Assembly: GCA_030428885.1 (NCBI GenBank)
Contig: JAUIEJ010000007.1
Coordinates: forward strand, 248,001 to 312,000
Reading direction: 5' to 3'
DNA length: 64,000 nucleotides
Origin: Gemmatimonadota bacterium
GTDB taxonomy: Bacteria; Gemmatimonadota; Gemmatimonadetes; Longimicrobiales; Gaopeijiaceae
Below are positions 34,793 through 43,651 of the stretch, one piece after another. Below the pieces are notes generated by a model. That model searched no databases and had not been told where the DNA came from. It worked only from the letters and a program-made list of their open reading frames with translations. Position 1 is the stretch's first letter, and each line of letters opens with the position of its first letter. A program made the position numbers and the translations under genes.

Positions 34793-35875
34793 ATGTCCGA
34801 GACGCTGACGCAGGACGAGTACGCCGCACTTCGCTGGGTCCGGGAGCACCACGTGTTGTTCCCCACGGTGGGGTCGGGCGCACAGGACACCCCCGTGGCC
34901 GAGATCCACTTCAAGAACTGGGTGCTCTGCCGCATCGGGCGATACGCGGCCAACATCCACGGACGGGCCACGCCGTTCGCCGAAGTGCTCCACGCGTCCG
35001 ACTGGACCAACGTCCGGGGAATGGCGCACATGGGCGAGGTCATCGTGGCCCTCCACCGCGACAACCCGAGCTTCCAGTCGGGGGTGGAGTCCCCGAGTCC
35101 CGGGAATTCGAGTGCCACGTCGCTGTGGTCGTACACGGGCATGGGATCGGCCGACTACTCGGGAGGCCGGGAGAACTTCTACCCCCACGACGTGACCGCG
35201 CCCGACCCCTTCGTGGGCTTCGCCGAGGCCATGGACGAGCGGCTGACCGACGCCCGGGAGCGGCTCCTGGACTACCACTCGTCCATCGCCGAACTCGGCG
35301 AGCACGTGGCGACGAACGATCCGGGGCAGAACTTCTACAGCACGGTGCGCGACAAGATCGAAGCCGTCCAGACGGCCCACGGGTACGTCGATCGCTACGG
35401 CTGGCTGCTGGGGGCCGTGCCCGGGGGGCTGGCCCAGACCCTCCGCGGCCACCGCTACGCGCAGCGTATCCAGAGCGCCGTCACCGCCCCGGGGTGGGGC
35501 CACGCCTTCCAGGCCGCCGACTTCATCGACACGATCAACAGCGCGGCACGGGTCTCGGTCCAGATCCGCACCGCGGCCGGGCCCCTCTCGGGCTCCTCGG
35601 GCGTCGCCGTCGAGCGGCTGTCGTCGTTCCTGGGGGTGCTGCGGGTCGCCTGCAGCTTCCTCCCGATCCTGGGCGACTTCTACTCCCAGATGTTCGACGG
35701 CATTCCGGGCCTCATCGCCAGCTTCCGCAACTCGCTCGACACCTACACCCGGCGGATCGACGCGGTCTTCGCCGCAGCCCGAGACCGGCCCCGGCCCGCG
35801 GGCCCACCCCCCCGAAGGGCCTGCGCCCGGTGCGGCCTGCAGGTGGTGAGCCCCTGCCGGCCCTCCCGGTCCTGA
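34793..35875 (+). CDS. Unrecognised 360-residue protein
   Basis: No family was recognised. There is no signal peptide. The N-terminal 100 residues contain several His and Trp (EHHVLFPTVG, EIHFKNWVLCRIGRYAANIHGR, HASDWTNVRGMAHMGEV), suggesting a catalytic or metal-binding domain; residues 150-300 are mostly helical, with a mildly hydrophobic stretch LGVLRVACSFLPILGDFY near 285. The tail is basic and Pro-rich and holds CARCG. GGGAGGA four bases before the ATG. It is in an operon with the exported PPC-like protein, so the two may work together. Confidence 0.6.
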   Translation: MSETLTQDEYAALRWVREHHVLFPTVGSGAQDTPVAEIHFKNWVLCRIGRYAANIHGRATPFAEVLHASDWTNVRGMAHMGEVIVALHRDNPSFQSGVESPSPGNSSATSLWSYTGMGSADYSGGRENFYPHDVTAPDPFVGFAEAMDERLTDARERLLDYHSSIAELGEHVATNDPGQNFYSTVRDKIEAVQTAHGYVDRYGWLLGAVPGGLAQTLRGHRYAQRIQSAVTAPGWGHAFQAADFIDTINSAARVSVQIRTAAGPLSGSSGVAVERLSSFLGVLRVACSFLPILGDFYSQMFDGIPGLIASFRNSLDTYTRRIDAVFAAARDRPRPAGPPPRRACARCGLQVVSPCRPSRS

Positions 35876-35984
35876 TTCGGACGGGAGGAGCGGACTCGGC
35901 GGGCGGGCCGTGTCTGATGCGGAGCCATTTCGTCGCGACCTGTGTGAGTCCAGCCGTTTCCCGCCTCGACACAGGTGTCGTCCC

Positions 35985-37286
35985 ATGCGCCCGCTCACCG
36001 GCTCAGGCCCTCTTCTCTTCGTCGCCCTGCTCGCCACCCTGCCCGGGGCCCTCCAGGCCCAACCCTCGGGGTCCACCCGCTGGACCCTGACGGTACCGGG
36101 ATCGGCGGTGAACACCCCCGTCACCGGCGTGGGCAACTCCATCGAAACGCTGCGGGGGCCGGCGAACACCGTTCTCACCCGCATGGAGTTCTTCGAGCGG
36201 AACGACCGGCCCTGCCAGGTTCGGGCCACTTTCGCCGGGTGGGAGTTCGACGCCCAGAACCGGGCCCACCAGGTATCGGAGACGGTCCGCACCTTCGACG
36301 GCTGCAACGGCAACGGCGGGAGCCGGCAGACGATCCAGATCGACGCACCGGACGGTGTGTGGGCGCTGCGCGCCTGTCTGCGCCGGCAGAACGACCGCCT
36401 CAAGGGCCTGCAGGTGAAGGCGGCGCGAATCCGCCGGAACGGGGTCCAGTTCCGGGGCGTCTCCAACGGTGTGACCTCCTGGGAGCGGAGCAACTGCAAT
36501 CAGTGGTCGGGTTTCGTGGAATGCACCGGGGGCCGGGTGGCCCGGGGGCTCCGGATCGCCCGCGAGACCAATCCCGTGGTGATCACCGGGTTGGCGCTGG
36601 AGTGCGCTGATCCCGGCTCCGCAGCCCAGCAAACGGCGGGGACGGGCGTCGTCGGCATCGGCGCGCGGGGCCCCCTCACCGGAACCGTTCCGAATCCCGG
36701 AGCGGGATCGTCGGGGCCCACCACCTACGGATGGACGTCGCCGAGCTGGACCTCGGTGTCGGGAGAGACGGCCTCCAACTCCGGCATCATCGACCGGCCA
36801 TCGCCCTACGCCATCAAGGGCATCATGGTGGCCGAGAGTGGAGACCGTCCCCACCTGATCCACGTCACGCTCGAGACGCTCTGCAACGGGGTCTGTCCGG
36901 ACGGACCTTCCGGTGCGGCGAACTGGCTCAACTCCGACCCTGAGAACGACGTCATGGGGCTGGGCGGCTTCGGCCAGAGCCTGGACCTGTCGCTGGACGA
37001 CGACCACTACATCACCGCCATCCAGGTCTGCACCTCGGGGCAGAACAACCGCGACCGTCGCCGGATCAAGGGACTGCGCATCTGGGGAGCCCGCCTCGGG
37101 AATCAGGGCCAGCTCGTGGGCTCGTCGGAGATGCACGAGAAGCGCCGGACCAACTGCAGCGATTGGTATCCCCGCCTCGAGTGCCCCGCCGGGAAGGTGG
37201 CCGTGGGGCTCCGCGGCTACTTCGACGGCCGGCGAGACGATCCCTTCTTCACCGGGTTGGCCATGCGGTGCGGTCGGGTCGGCTGA
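35985..37286 (+). CDS. Exported Cys-rich repeat protein
   Basis: A 433-residue exported protein, signal peptide residues 1-25 (LLFVALLATLPGALQAQ). It has two halves, each with strands RLKGLQVKAARI or RRIKGLRIWGARL followed by SNCNQWSGFVECTGGRVARGL or TNCSDWYPRLECPAGKVAVGL and ending in GLALEC or GLAMRC. The repeated Cys pattern (C-W-C-G...GL-C) suggests disulfide-bonded beta modules like those of carbohydrate- or matrix-binding proteins. The linker between halves is Gly/Pro/Thr-rich. Start at 35985 with AGGTG seven bases upstream. Function unknown. Confidence 0.65.
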   Translation: MRPLTGSGPLLFVALLATLPGALQAQPSGSTRWTLTVPGSAVNTPVTGVGNSIETLRGPANTVLTRMEFFERNDRPCQVRATFAGWEFDAQNRAHQVSETVRTFDGCNGNGGSRQTIQIDAPDGVWALRACLRRQNDRLKGLQVKAARIRRNGVQFRGVSNGVTSWERSNCNQWSGFVECTGGRVARGLRIARETNPVVITGLALECADPGSAAQQTAGTGVVGIGARGPLTGTVPNPGAGSSGPTTYGWTSPSWTSVSGETASNSGIIDRPSPYAIKGIMVAESGDRPHLIHVTLETLCNGVCPDGPSGAANWLNSDPENDVMGLGGFGQSLDLSLDDDHYITAIQVCTSGQNNRDRRRIKGLRIWGARLGNQGQLVGSSEMHEKRRTNCSDWYPRLECPAGKVAVGLRGYFDGRRDDPFFTGLAMRCGRVG

Positions 37287-37289
37287 GGG

Positions 37290-37952
37290 TCACCCACCGC
37301 CGAATCGGAAGCTCAACGACAGCGTGGCATTCGGTCCGCTGTGGTCTCGCTCTCCGGCCACCGGCTCGTCGAAGCGGCTCATGAGCGTGTACCCCACGGC
37401 GAAGCCGAGGCCCCACCGCGACCCCAGGAGGCGGTCGATGCCGAGGGAGCCCCGAGCCGCAACCGCCGTGCTGGAGGATGCCCGCACGGACACACCCGGA
37501 CCCACATCGGTCCCGGATTCGGAGCCCACGGTCGCGCCCGCCTCCACGCCCATCCAGGGGCGCCAGGGCGAGGTGAAGGTGCTCCGGGGACCATACCGCC
37601 GCAGGCCCACGAGGAAGGCGACCACCGATCCGGAGTGGACGCTCACCCCACCGACTCCGACGCGGGTGCCCGCGTCCATGGAGCGGACCTCCATGGAGAC
37701 GGCGAGTGCGTCGGCCTCATCGAACCAACGCATGTACCCGAGGCCGAAGAGTGCTCCGCCGGCTTCGGCGTCGGTCTCCACGCCCCCCGTGGACACGGAC
37801 GTGCCGGCATGGACGCGGGCCCCTGCGCCCAACCGGACCTCGAACGCGGAACGACCGGCCAGGGATTGGCCTCGCACCGGGCCCGCGGCGAGAGCCAGGG
37901 CGCCGAGGAGTGGAAGGAACCGCCGAGGGTGCGAACGACGGACGATGGACAT
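37290..37952 (-). CDS. Outer-membrane barrel-like protein
   Basis: A 220-residue exported protein; signal segment RFLPLLGALALAAGPVRGQ. The mature chain is made of alternating strands with Gly and aromatic residues (FEVRLGAGARVHAG, LFGLGYMRWFDEADALAVSMEV, WRPWMGVEAGATVG, WGLGFAVGYTLMSRF) and ends in LSLSFRFGGG, close to the terminal aromatic rule of outer-membrane barrels. GGAGGAG precedes the ATG at 37952. It converges with the Cys-rich protein gene, three bases apart. Confidence 0.65.
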   Translation of the reverse strand: MSIVRRSHPRRFLPLLGALALAAGPVRGQSLAGRSAFEVRLGAGARVHAGTSVSTGGVETDAEAGGALFGLGYMRWFDEADALAVSMEVRSMDAGTRVGVGGVSVHSGSVVAFLVGLRRYGPRSTFTSPWRPWMGVEAGATVGSESGTDVGPGVSVRASSSTAVAARGSLGIDRLLGSRWGLGFAVGYTLMSRFDEPVAGERDHSGPNATLSLSFRFGGG

Positions 37953-38175
37953 GGGACTCCTCCGCGGGCCGGTCGGCGATCCGCCGAGGCATGCGACGCC
38001 ACGGACCACCGACGTGCGGGAGGATCTCAACACATCGGTCCAACATAGCGGCGCTGAACCGGTCCGGGCACCGACCTCACCGTCCTTGACCCCCACGGTT
38101 CCTCCGCCCCACCTTCGCCCGGACGGGCTCGGCACCGTCGGAAGGTCCCACTCCTTGCTCTGACCCCGGATTCAC

Positions 38176-38565
38176 GTGTCGACAAGTGACCAGCCCACCC
38201 TGTACGAGAGGGTCGGCGGCGAGCAGGGCATCGCGCGCCTCATCGATGCCTTCTACGACCGGGTCCTGGCCGACCCCGAGTTGGCCGTGTTCTTTCAGGA
38301 CACGGCCATGGACACGTTGCGTCACATGCAGCGGGAGTTCTTCGCTGCCGCCCTTGGCGCAACCGTGAGCTACTCCGGTCGCCCCCTTGGCCAGGCGCAC
38401 GCCGGCCAGGGGATCAAGCCGAGGCACCTCCAGCGCTTCGTGGCCTACCTCATCGACACGCTGAAGGCCGACTTCGATCTGCGACCCGACGACGAATCCG
38501 CCATCGTCGATCGCATCTGGACCCTCGCGAACGACGTCACCGGGAACTACGGCGTCGACGTCTAG
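38176..38565 (+). CDS. Truncated hemoglobin (group I type)
   Basis: A 129-residue globin of the 2-over-2 type. YERVGGEQGIARLIDAFYDRVL is the N-terminal signature with the Gly-Gly pair and B-helix FY; KPRHLQRFVAYL carries the proximal His. The missing pre-A helix and length fit group I. Such proteins bind oxygen or detoxify NO. It starts with GTG and has no clear Shine-Dalgarno site, so the message may be leaderless. The gene stands alone and converges with the phosphodiesterase gene. Confidence 0.87.
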   Translation: MSTSDQPTLYERVGGEQGIARLIDAFYDRVLADPELAVFFQDTAMDTLRHMQREFFAAALGATVSYSGRPLGQAHAGQGIKPRHLQRFVAYLIDTLKADFDLRPDDESAIVDRIWTLANDVTGNYGVDV

Positions 38566-38609
38566 ACGGCGGGTCTCTAGCCCGTGACGACCGATTCTGA
38601 CAGGCGTTC

Positions 38610-40244
38610 CTACCGGCGAACGCGGAGGTCGGTCACCACCACCAGGTGATCGGAGCTCGCGGCCGACAGGTCGCGCTCCAGTCGCAACTGGGCCAACTGG
38701 GCGTCGGTGAGGTCGTCCGTCGCGAATACGAAGCCCCCGACCTGTTCGAGCACCGCGTCGGAGTAGAGGGTCATGTCCAGGAGCCCAGGGGCGAACGGGC
38801 CCTGACGGGTGTCGCGCCAGGTGGTCCGGGACGCCTCACCCAAGCGGTCCAGGGCCGCGCGGGTCAGGTCGCTGCCGTCGACATCGAGGCCCTCGGACAT
38901 GATCCGCAGGGGGTCGACGCTGCCCACGAGGTTGAGGTCTCCGCCGACGACGACGGGGGCCGGTCCCCCGCTGCCCTCCATCGCGTCGCGGACGTGCTGC
39001 GCCAACGTCCGGGCCTGCACGATCCGCAACTCGTCCTGAGGCGAGCCGGCGTATCCGGCGCTCTGGAGGTCCAGGGGCACGAACAGCACCTCGACACCGT
39101 CGATGTCGATCCACCCGCCGGTGGCCGACATGTGGCGCTCGGCTTCCGCATCGAGCAGCGGGTACGCGGCCTCCGGCACCTCCGTGCGCAGCGCCTCCAG
39201 GGCTCCCGGCGCGTATCGAACCTCGACCATTCCCGGCTCCTGCCGCACGGCGCGGTCGCGAGCCGCCACGACCGTCTTCTGCCGACCACCGCCCTCCGCC
39301 AGCACGAAGTCCCATGTGCCGAGCGCGGCCAGGCCCGGTTCGGCGAAGAAGGCGCGGAGGTCGTCCAGCGTCGCGTCGCCGTACACCTCGTCGAGCAGCA
39401 CCACGTCGGGCCGCACGGCCGCCAGCACGCGGGCATGGCCCGCCGGTGACCGAAACGAGCCCTCCGACACGTTCCACGCTGCGACCCGAAACGAGCCCGC
39501 CGGCGGGTCGGTGAGGAGGGTGATGTCGGCCCCGACGGCGGTCGGGTCACCGGCCGAACTGAAGGTGTACGTCCACGGGTCCGTCCGGTCGAACACGCGG
39601 CCGTCCCGTACCGCGACGAGGACGGCGCGCACCGTGGTGCCCAGCCGTCCGAACCCGTCGCTGGTTCCGTTCCGGGACACCCGCAACTCGAAGCGGTCGG
39701 AGGCGTGGGTGGGGAGGGCCGCGACGTCGAGATCGTAGGCGCTCCCCAACGCCCCCACGCTGTCGCCCTCGACGGCCCGCAGGCCGAAGCCCGCGCCGAA
39801 GCCGCCGGGCTGGGGGCGGTCCAGACGCGACAACACGATCTCGAAGTCCGCTCCATCCAGTCCCCACCGGGTGCCGCCGGTGTCGGCGTCGCCGTCGGCG
39901 TCCATGACGAGGTGGAGTTCGCCCGCCATGGCCTGGACGTTCACGGCCCGGCCGACCTCCACGGAGAGGTGCAGCCACAGCGGGTCGTCGGTGGCCCATA
40001 CCCGTCCGAGGTCCACGGGAGACTCCGCCTCGGCGTCTTCGGGGTCGGTGGTCACGGGCACGGTACCGGCCCAGTCGTCGAACTCACCGTCCAGGTGGAT
40101 CACGCTCCTGGGATTGGCGGGCACGTCGGGAGAGCACGCCAGGGCGCCGCCGCAGAGGGCTACGGCTGCGAAGCGAAGAAGGGGGGCCGCCCGCGAGGTA
40201 CCGCGGTGGCTGGCCTCAAGGCGGAAGCAAGGCGTTGGGTTCAT
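38610..40244 (-). CDS. Lipoprotein with endonuclease/exonuclease/phosphatase domain
   Basis: A 544-residue lipoprotein: the signal ends in GALAC near residue 37. Residues 45-240 form a beta-rich module that begins with VIHLDGEFDDWAG and continues DAEAESPVDLGRVWATDDP, like a carbohydrate-binding family 9 type module. Residues 255-540 are an EEP (DNase I-like) domain: VAAWNVSEGSF, LLDEVYGDAT, VVVGGDLNLVGS and SSDHLVVVTDL carry the Asn, Glu, Asp-x-Asn and Asp-His positions. It may cleave phosphodiesters or sphingolipid-like head groups outside the cell. Divergent from the gene at 40381 across a palindromic site. Confidence 0.8.
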   Translation of the reverse strand: MNPTPCFRLEASHRGTSRAAPLLRFAAVALCGGALACSPDVPANPRSVIHLDGEFDDWAGTVPVTTDPEDAEAESPVDLGRVWATDDPLWLHLSVEVGRAVNVQAMAGELHLVMDADGDADTGGTRWGLDGADFEIVLSRLDRPQPGGFGAGFGLRAVEGDSVGALGSAYDLDVAALPTHASDRFELRVSRNGTSDGFGRLGTTVRAVLVAVRDGRVFDRTDPWTYTFSSAGDPTAVGADITLLTDPPAGSFRVAAWNVSEGSFRSPAGHARVLAAVRPDVVLLDEVYGDATLDDLRAFFAEPGLAALGTWDFVLAEGGGRQKTVVAARDRAVRQEPGMVEVRYAPGALEALRTEVPEAAYPLLDAEAERHMSATGGWIDIDGVEVLFVPLDLQSAGYAGSPQDELRIVQARTLAQHVRDAMEGSGGPAPVVVGGDLNLVGSVDPLRIMSEGLDVDGSDLTRAALDRLGEASRTTWRDTRQGPFAPGLLDMTLYSDAVLEQVGGFVFATDDLTDAQLAQLRLERDLSAASSDHLVVVTDLRVRR

Positions 40245-40306
40245 GGCCGCAGTATGCCGCCGCAGCGTCCCTGACGGAACCCGGGCGACCGAATCTGTCG
40301 TGTCCC

Positions 40307-40336
40307 TTGCGAACATACCGTACCGTATGGTATGCT
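40307..40336 (+). promoter_or_regulatory. Promoter with palindrome in the spacer
   Basis: TTGCGA (40307-40312) and TATGCT (40331-40336) are 18 bases apart and point to the gene at 40381. The spacer is filled by a palindrome at 40314-40334 with arms CATACC and GGTATG that extend, with one mismatch, to nine bases a side. A bound dimer would exclude polymerase. The site also lies between the start codons of the divergent phosphodiesterase and envelope-protein genes, so it could control both. Confidence 0.55.
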
Positions 40337-40380
40337 TGAGTGGATGCCCGGGGTCGCGAATCGCCACGGAGGAGGACCCG

Positions 40381-41121
40381 ATGCCCACCCACGCCAGCAG
40401 AGCACGAGCGCTCCACCTCGCCGCAGCCCTCTTCGCTCTCCACGCGGCCACCGTCGCACCGGCCTCGGCCCGCCAGGCTCCCGGGACATCCGCTCCGGGG
40501 ACCACCGCCCCCGACACCCTCGCCGAGCCCATCGTCGGCTGCTTCCAGGGCCGGCCCCGCCCCCACTGCGCATCGTTCTGGATCTTCGAGATGCAGGGAT
40601 CCACGACCCTCGCGGAGCCCACGTGGACCGAGAGCAACGCCTGGGGAGGCGCGGCCCAGGGCACGGTCGACCGCACGTTGGTGGAATGGACGCTGGGCCA
40701 CATGTGGAACCCGGCCCCCTGGTGGGCCCTCGGCGCCACGGTGTCGGTGGGCAACAACGCTCGCGGTGGAGTGACGGGTGCCCGGCTGCGCGTTCGCCGA
40801 TGGCTCACCCCGGCCCGCTCCGCCTCCCTGGAAGCGGGTCTCGCGCGATCCACGGCCTACCCGAGGGTCTTCGAAACGGGCAGCGGCCCCAGCGTGGGAC
40901 TGCGACTCGACTCCCGGGATGACCTGTCGCTGTACCTGCGCTACGACCGGATCGAGGTCGTCCACCCCGACTTCGGTGACCCTCGATTCTCCACATCGTC
41001 CCCGCACGAATACGTCCGCCTGGGCGCGGGCCTGGGCGGCCGGGCCGCTCTCGTGGGCACCGGCGTCGTGGCCCTCAGCGTCGCGGCCGCGTGGACCATC
41101 GTCTCTCGTATCGGCACCTGA
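40381..41121 (+). CDS. Exported envelope protein, tandem paralogue 1
   Basis: A 246-residue exported protein with a signal peptide (LHLAAALFALHAATVAPASA). The mature part starts with VGCFQGRPRPHCASFWIFE, a Cys pair also present in the next protein, and then alternates strands (VEWTLGHMWNPAPWWALGATVSVG, ARLRVRRWLTPA, GLRLDSRDDLSLYLRYDR) before a final hydrophobic helix (VALSVAAAWTIV). The layout suggests an outer-membrane or membrane-tethered barrel. GGAGGA before the ATG. First gene of a three-gene operon. Confidence 0.68.
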   Translation: MPTHASRARALHLAAALFALHAATVAPASARQAPGTSAPGTTAPDTLAEPIVGCFQGRPRPHCASFWIFEMQGSTTLAEPTWTESNAWGGAAQGTVDRTLVEWTLGHMWNPAPWWALGATVSVGNNARGGVTGARLRVRRWLTPARSASLEAGLARSTAYPRVFETGSGPSVGLRLDSRDDLSLYLRYDRIEVVHPDFGDPRFSTSSPHEYVRLGAGLGGRAALVGTGVVALSVAAAWTIVSRIGT

Positions 41122-41138
41122 GCACGGAGACCGTCACC

Positions 41139-41837
41139 ATGTCGAACGCCCGCACCCTGACCGCGCTCCTGGCGATGACCGTGACACCCGCCCCCCTCCT
41201 CGGCACCCAACCGACCAGCGGGACCGCACCCGACTCCCTTCCCGACTACGCCTCGGGGTGCCTGCAGGGCTCGCCACTCCCAGACTGCGTGTCGTTCTGG
41301 ATCGTCGAGTGGCAGCGCTCCACGGCGCTCGTGAGGCCCTCCTGGACCGATCCCGGCTTCGGTGAGGACCCGCCCGAAACCGAGGCGCCCGCCGCCATGC
41401 TCGAATGGACGGTGGGGTACATGTCGAACCGCTCGGATCGGTGGGCCCTCGGCGGCGCCGTATCCCTGGGCTTCGCCACCGACCTGGGCATCACCGGCTT
41501 CCGCGCCCGGGCCCGCCGCTGGTTGAACCCGTCTCTCTCGCTGTCGGTCGAGACGGGGCTGGCCCGGTCGACGGCCTTGCGCGGCGCGTACGCCAGGGGC
41601 TCCGGGCCCAGTGTGGGACTCCGTCTCGACGCCGACGACAACGTCGCGGTCTTCGCACGGTACGATCGGGTGAAGGCCATCCCCCTCGGACACGCCGGAT
41701 CCATGCCCCCCGGGGGGCACCACGAGTACCTGCGGCTCGGGGCCGGAGTCGGCGGCAAGGCCGCACTGATCGGAACCGGGGTGATGCTCGGCGTGATGAC
41801 GGCGGTGGGCGTCATCTTCTTCGGTGGCTCGACATGA
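41139..41837 (+). CDS. Exported envelope protein, tandem paralogue 2
   Basis: A 232-residue relative of the preceding protein. Shared marks: SGCLQGSPLPDCVSFWIVE at the mature start, VGYMSNRSDRWALGGAVSLG, ARARRWLNP, SGPSVGLRLDADDN, YDRV, LRLGAGVGGKAALIGTGV and a closing hydrophobic segment. The pair clearly arose by tandem duplication and has since diverged. It overlaps the following lipoprotein gene by four bases (ATGA). Role unknown. Confidence 0.68.
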   Translation: MSNARTLTALLAMTVTPAPLLGTQPTSGTAPDSLPDYASGCLQGSPLPDCVSFWIVEWQRSTALVRPSWTDPGFGEDPPETEAPAAMLEWTVGYMSNRSDRWALGGAVSLGFATDLGITGFRARARRWLNPSLSLSVETGLARSTALRGAYARGSGPSVGLRLDADDNVAVFARYDRVKAIPLGHAGSMPPGGHHEYLRLGAGVGGKAALIGTGVMLGVMTAVGVIFFGGST

Positions 41838-42514
41838 AACCGGCGCTCCTCTCGGTCCCCCGGGGTCGGGCATGTGCCATCCTGGCGATCCCCGTCTTCG
41901 GAGCCTGCACCACCTTCGGATCGGTGCGCTCCGCCGACGTCACGCGGGGCCTCAGCGTCGACGCTGCGATCACGGTCTCGACGCCTCCGGAGGACGTCGC
42001 CTGGTTTTGGAGCTACGGCTGCGTGAGCTGCAGCCGAGGGATCGTGGCGGCCGACCTGGCCTTCCTCTGGGGCGGGGGAGCGGCCGAGGGACCGCCATGG
42101 TTCGAACTCGGAGGCGGGCTCAGCGGTGTCCATCCGTATCTTCACGGATACGTGCAGGTGGACCGGGGCCCGCGCCCCTGGGGGGTGGGCGCTCGTGTCG
42201 GCCTCTCGAACGGGATCGGGAGCTGGCGGGAGGATGTGCTGTTCGGACGGTTCGATCTGGTGTTGGGCGAAGGCCGGCGGCTTCTCCTGTCGCCGACCCT
42301 GTTTCGCCACGCCGGAAACTCACCGAACGGAGCGAACCCGGGGTCGTTCATCGCCTTCGCGCAGGGCGTCGGCTACGAGGTTCGATCCGAGGCGAACTGG
42401 GTCGCTCCCTACGCCACGATGGTCTTGGGCCAGGTCGATCGGAGGAGCTACGGCCGCGTGGTCGGAGGCCGGGCGGCGTTTCTGGTGCTGGGGTTCTCCA
42501 TGGCGTTCCGCTGA
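41834..42514 (+). CDS. Lipoprotein with barrel-like strands
   Basis: A 226-residue lipoprotein; the signal ends in the lipobox FGAC near residue 25. A short Cys pair follows (YGCVSCSRG), then alternating strands typical of a small barrel (PWFELGGGLSGVHPYLHGYVQVD, WGVGARVGLSNG, GRFDLVLGEGRRLLLSPTLF) and an end LGFSMAFR with a penultimate aromatic. Start overlaps the stop of the preceding paralogue, so the three proteins are made together. Confidence 0.65.
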   Translation: MKPALLSVPRGRACAILAIPVFGACTTFGSVRSADVTRGLSVDAAITVSTPPEDVAWFWSYGCVSCSRGIVAADLAFLWGGGAAEGPPWFELGGGLSGVHPYLHGYVQVDRGPRPWGVGARVGLSNGIGSWREDVLFGRFDLVLGEGRRLLLSPTLFRHAGNSPNGANPGSFIAFAQGVGYEVRSEANWVAPYATMVLGQVDRRSYGRVVGGRAAFLVLGFSMAFR

Positions 42515-42729
42515 CGCCAGCGAGGTGCCCGACCTGAATCACGTCTTCCAGACGGCGAATACGGGGAGCATGCTCGAGTACGGAGTGCCACCCGAGTCCT
42601 TCGCCCCCGTCAGCCCTCAACCTGATCTCGGAGTGAATCCTGGAGCGGTTCGGTCCGGAGTCGCGTGAGAGTCGTTGAGCCGCAGGCTCCGGGGTCGAGG
42701 ATCGCGGGCGGCGTGACCGCGCCGATCCG

Positions 42730-43212
42730 TCAGTCGGAGCGCCTGGCGGCGCGGCGGAGTCGGAGGAGCGTCATTCCGATCGCCCCCAGGGCCCCCAGTG
42801 CAGTGACCACGATCTTCGTCCGGTCCACCACGGGCTGAACGTGCACCCCATCGGGGTCGATGGTGATCACCGCTACGGGGCGGCCTCCGGCCTGGCCCCC
42901 GCCTCCCCCACCGCCCTGGGGTCCCCCTCGACTCCCCTTGTGGGTCCCTCGAGCCCACGACACCACCCCCTGCTCGTCGCCGGCCTCGGCGGCCTTTCGT
43001 CTCCGGCCCATGCGACCCGATGCGAGCCCATGTCCGAACCCGAGTCCCGTGCGGACCTCCGCGGCGGTGATGACGGTTCGTTCGCCTGCCACGACGGGCT
43101 CTCCGAACACCCGGTCGGCGCTCGCTGTGGCCACGAGCTCCTCCAGGACCCTCGACCCCCGTTCGTCTGCCCTATCCAACGCCTCCACGGCGCGGTCGCG
43201 TGCCTCGATCAT
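42730..43212 (-). CDS. GerW/YtfJ-family protein
   Basis: A 160-residue protein of the GerW (YtfJ) family: VFGEPVVAGERTVITAAEV, then a Gly-rich GFGHGLASG and GGGGGGGQAGGRPVAVITIDPDGVHVQPV. A C-terminal hydrophobic segment (VVTALGALGAIGMTLL) and basic tail anchor it to a membrane. In Bacillus the family helps spore germination, but many non-spore-formers carry it with unknown role. GGAGG lies before the ATG at 43212. It overlaps the 3' end of the preceding small gene by 41 bases. Confidence 0.85.
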   Translation of the reverse strand: MIEARDRAVEALDRADERGSRVLEELVATASADRVFGEPVVAGERTVITAAEVRTGLGFGHGLASGRMGRRRKAAEAGDEQGVVSWARGTHKGSRGGPQGGGGGGGQAGGRPVAVITIDPDGVHVQPVVDRTKIVVTALGALGAIGMTLLRLRRAARRSD

Positions 43213-43516
43213 CCGACTTCCGCCTCCGTCGGTTTCGTGCGAGGGACACCGCGATGAGCGCGGCCGCGCCCACCCCGATCGCCCCGATGATCCGGCGCTC
43301 GAGGTCCCGGATGGGAAGCCGAACGGCCCCACCTTCCCCCTCGACGAGTACCGCGGCGGGTCGACTCGACACGTATCCGCCGCCCCACCAGCGGGCGGCG
43401 AACGACCTCGCCACGGGCGTGATCGAACGATGGCCGACGACCACCGGCCTCCCCGGCTCATCCCGCCATTCGAACACGGAGTCCTCTACGGTTCGCGAAC
43501 CCCTCCCCCTTCTCAT
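43172..43516 (-). CDS. Small single-pass membrane protein upstream of gerW
   Basis: A 114-residue frame with one hydrophobic helix (IIGAIGVGAAALIAVSLA) followed by NRRRRK. The N-terminal part reads like a folded domain (VFEWRDEPGRPVVVGHRSITPVARSFAARWW). No Shine-Dalgarno site precedes the ATG at 43516, so the start is uncertain. The overlap with gerW and the shared single-helix layout suggest that the two proteins act together at the membrane. No family recognised. Confidence 0.55.
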   Translation of the reverse strand: MRRGRGSRTVEDSVFEWRDEPGRPVVVGHRSITPVARSFAARWWGGGYVSSRPAAVLVEGEGGAVRLPIRDLERRIIGAIGVGAAALIAVSLARNRRRRKSDDRGTRPRRGGVG

Positions 43517-43651
43517 GATCGAACCGACGTGCGGCTCGTTCCGTCGGGCAACCGCCCATGGTGAGCGTAGGAACGTTCCCCACGGAGAGTGCAGGGGGTG
43601 CCCGACAGACGCCCGATCAGACCCCGGCTACGGTGAGCATGGAGGATTTCG

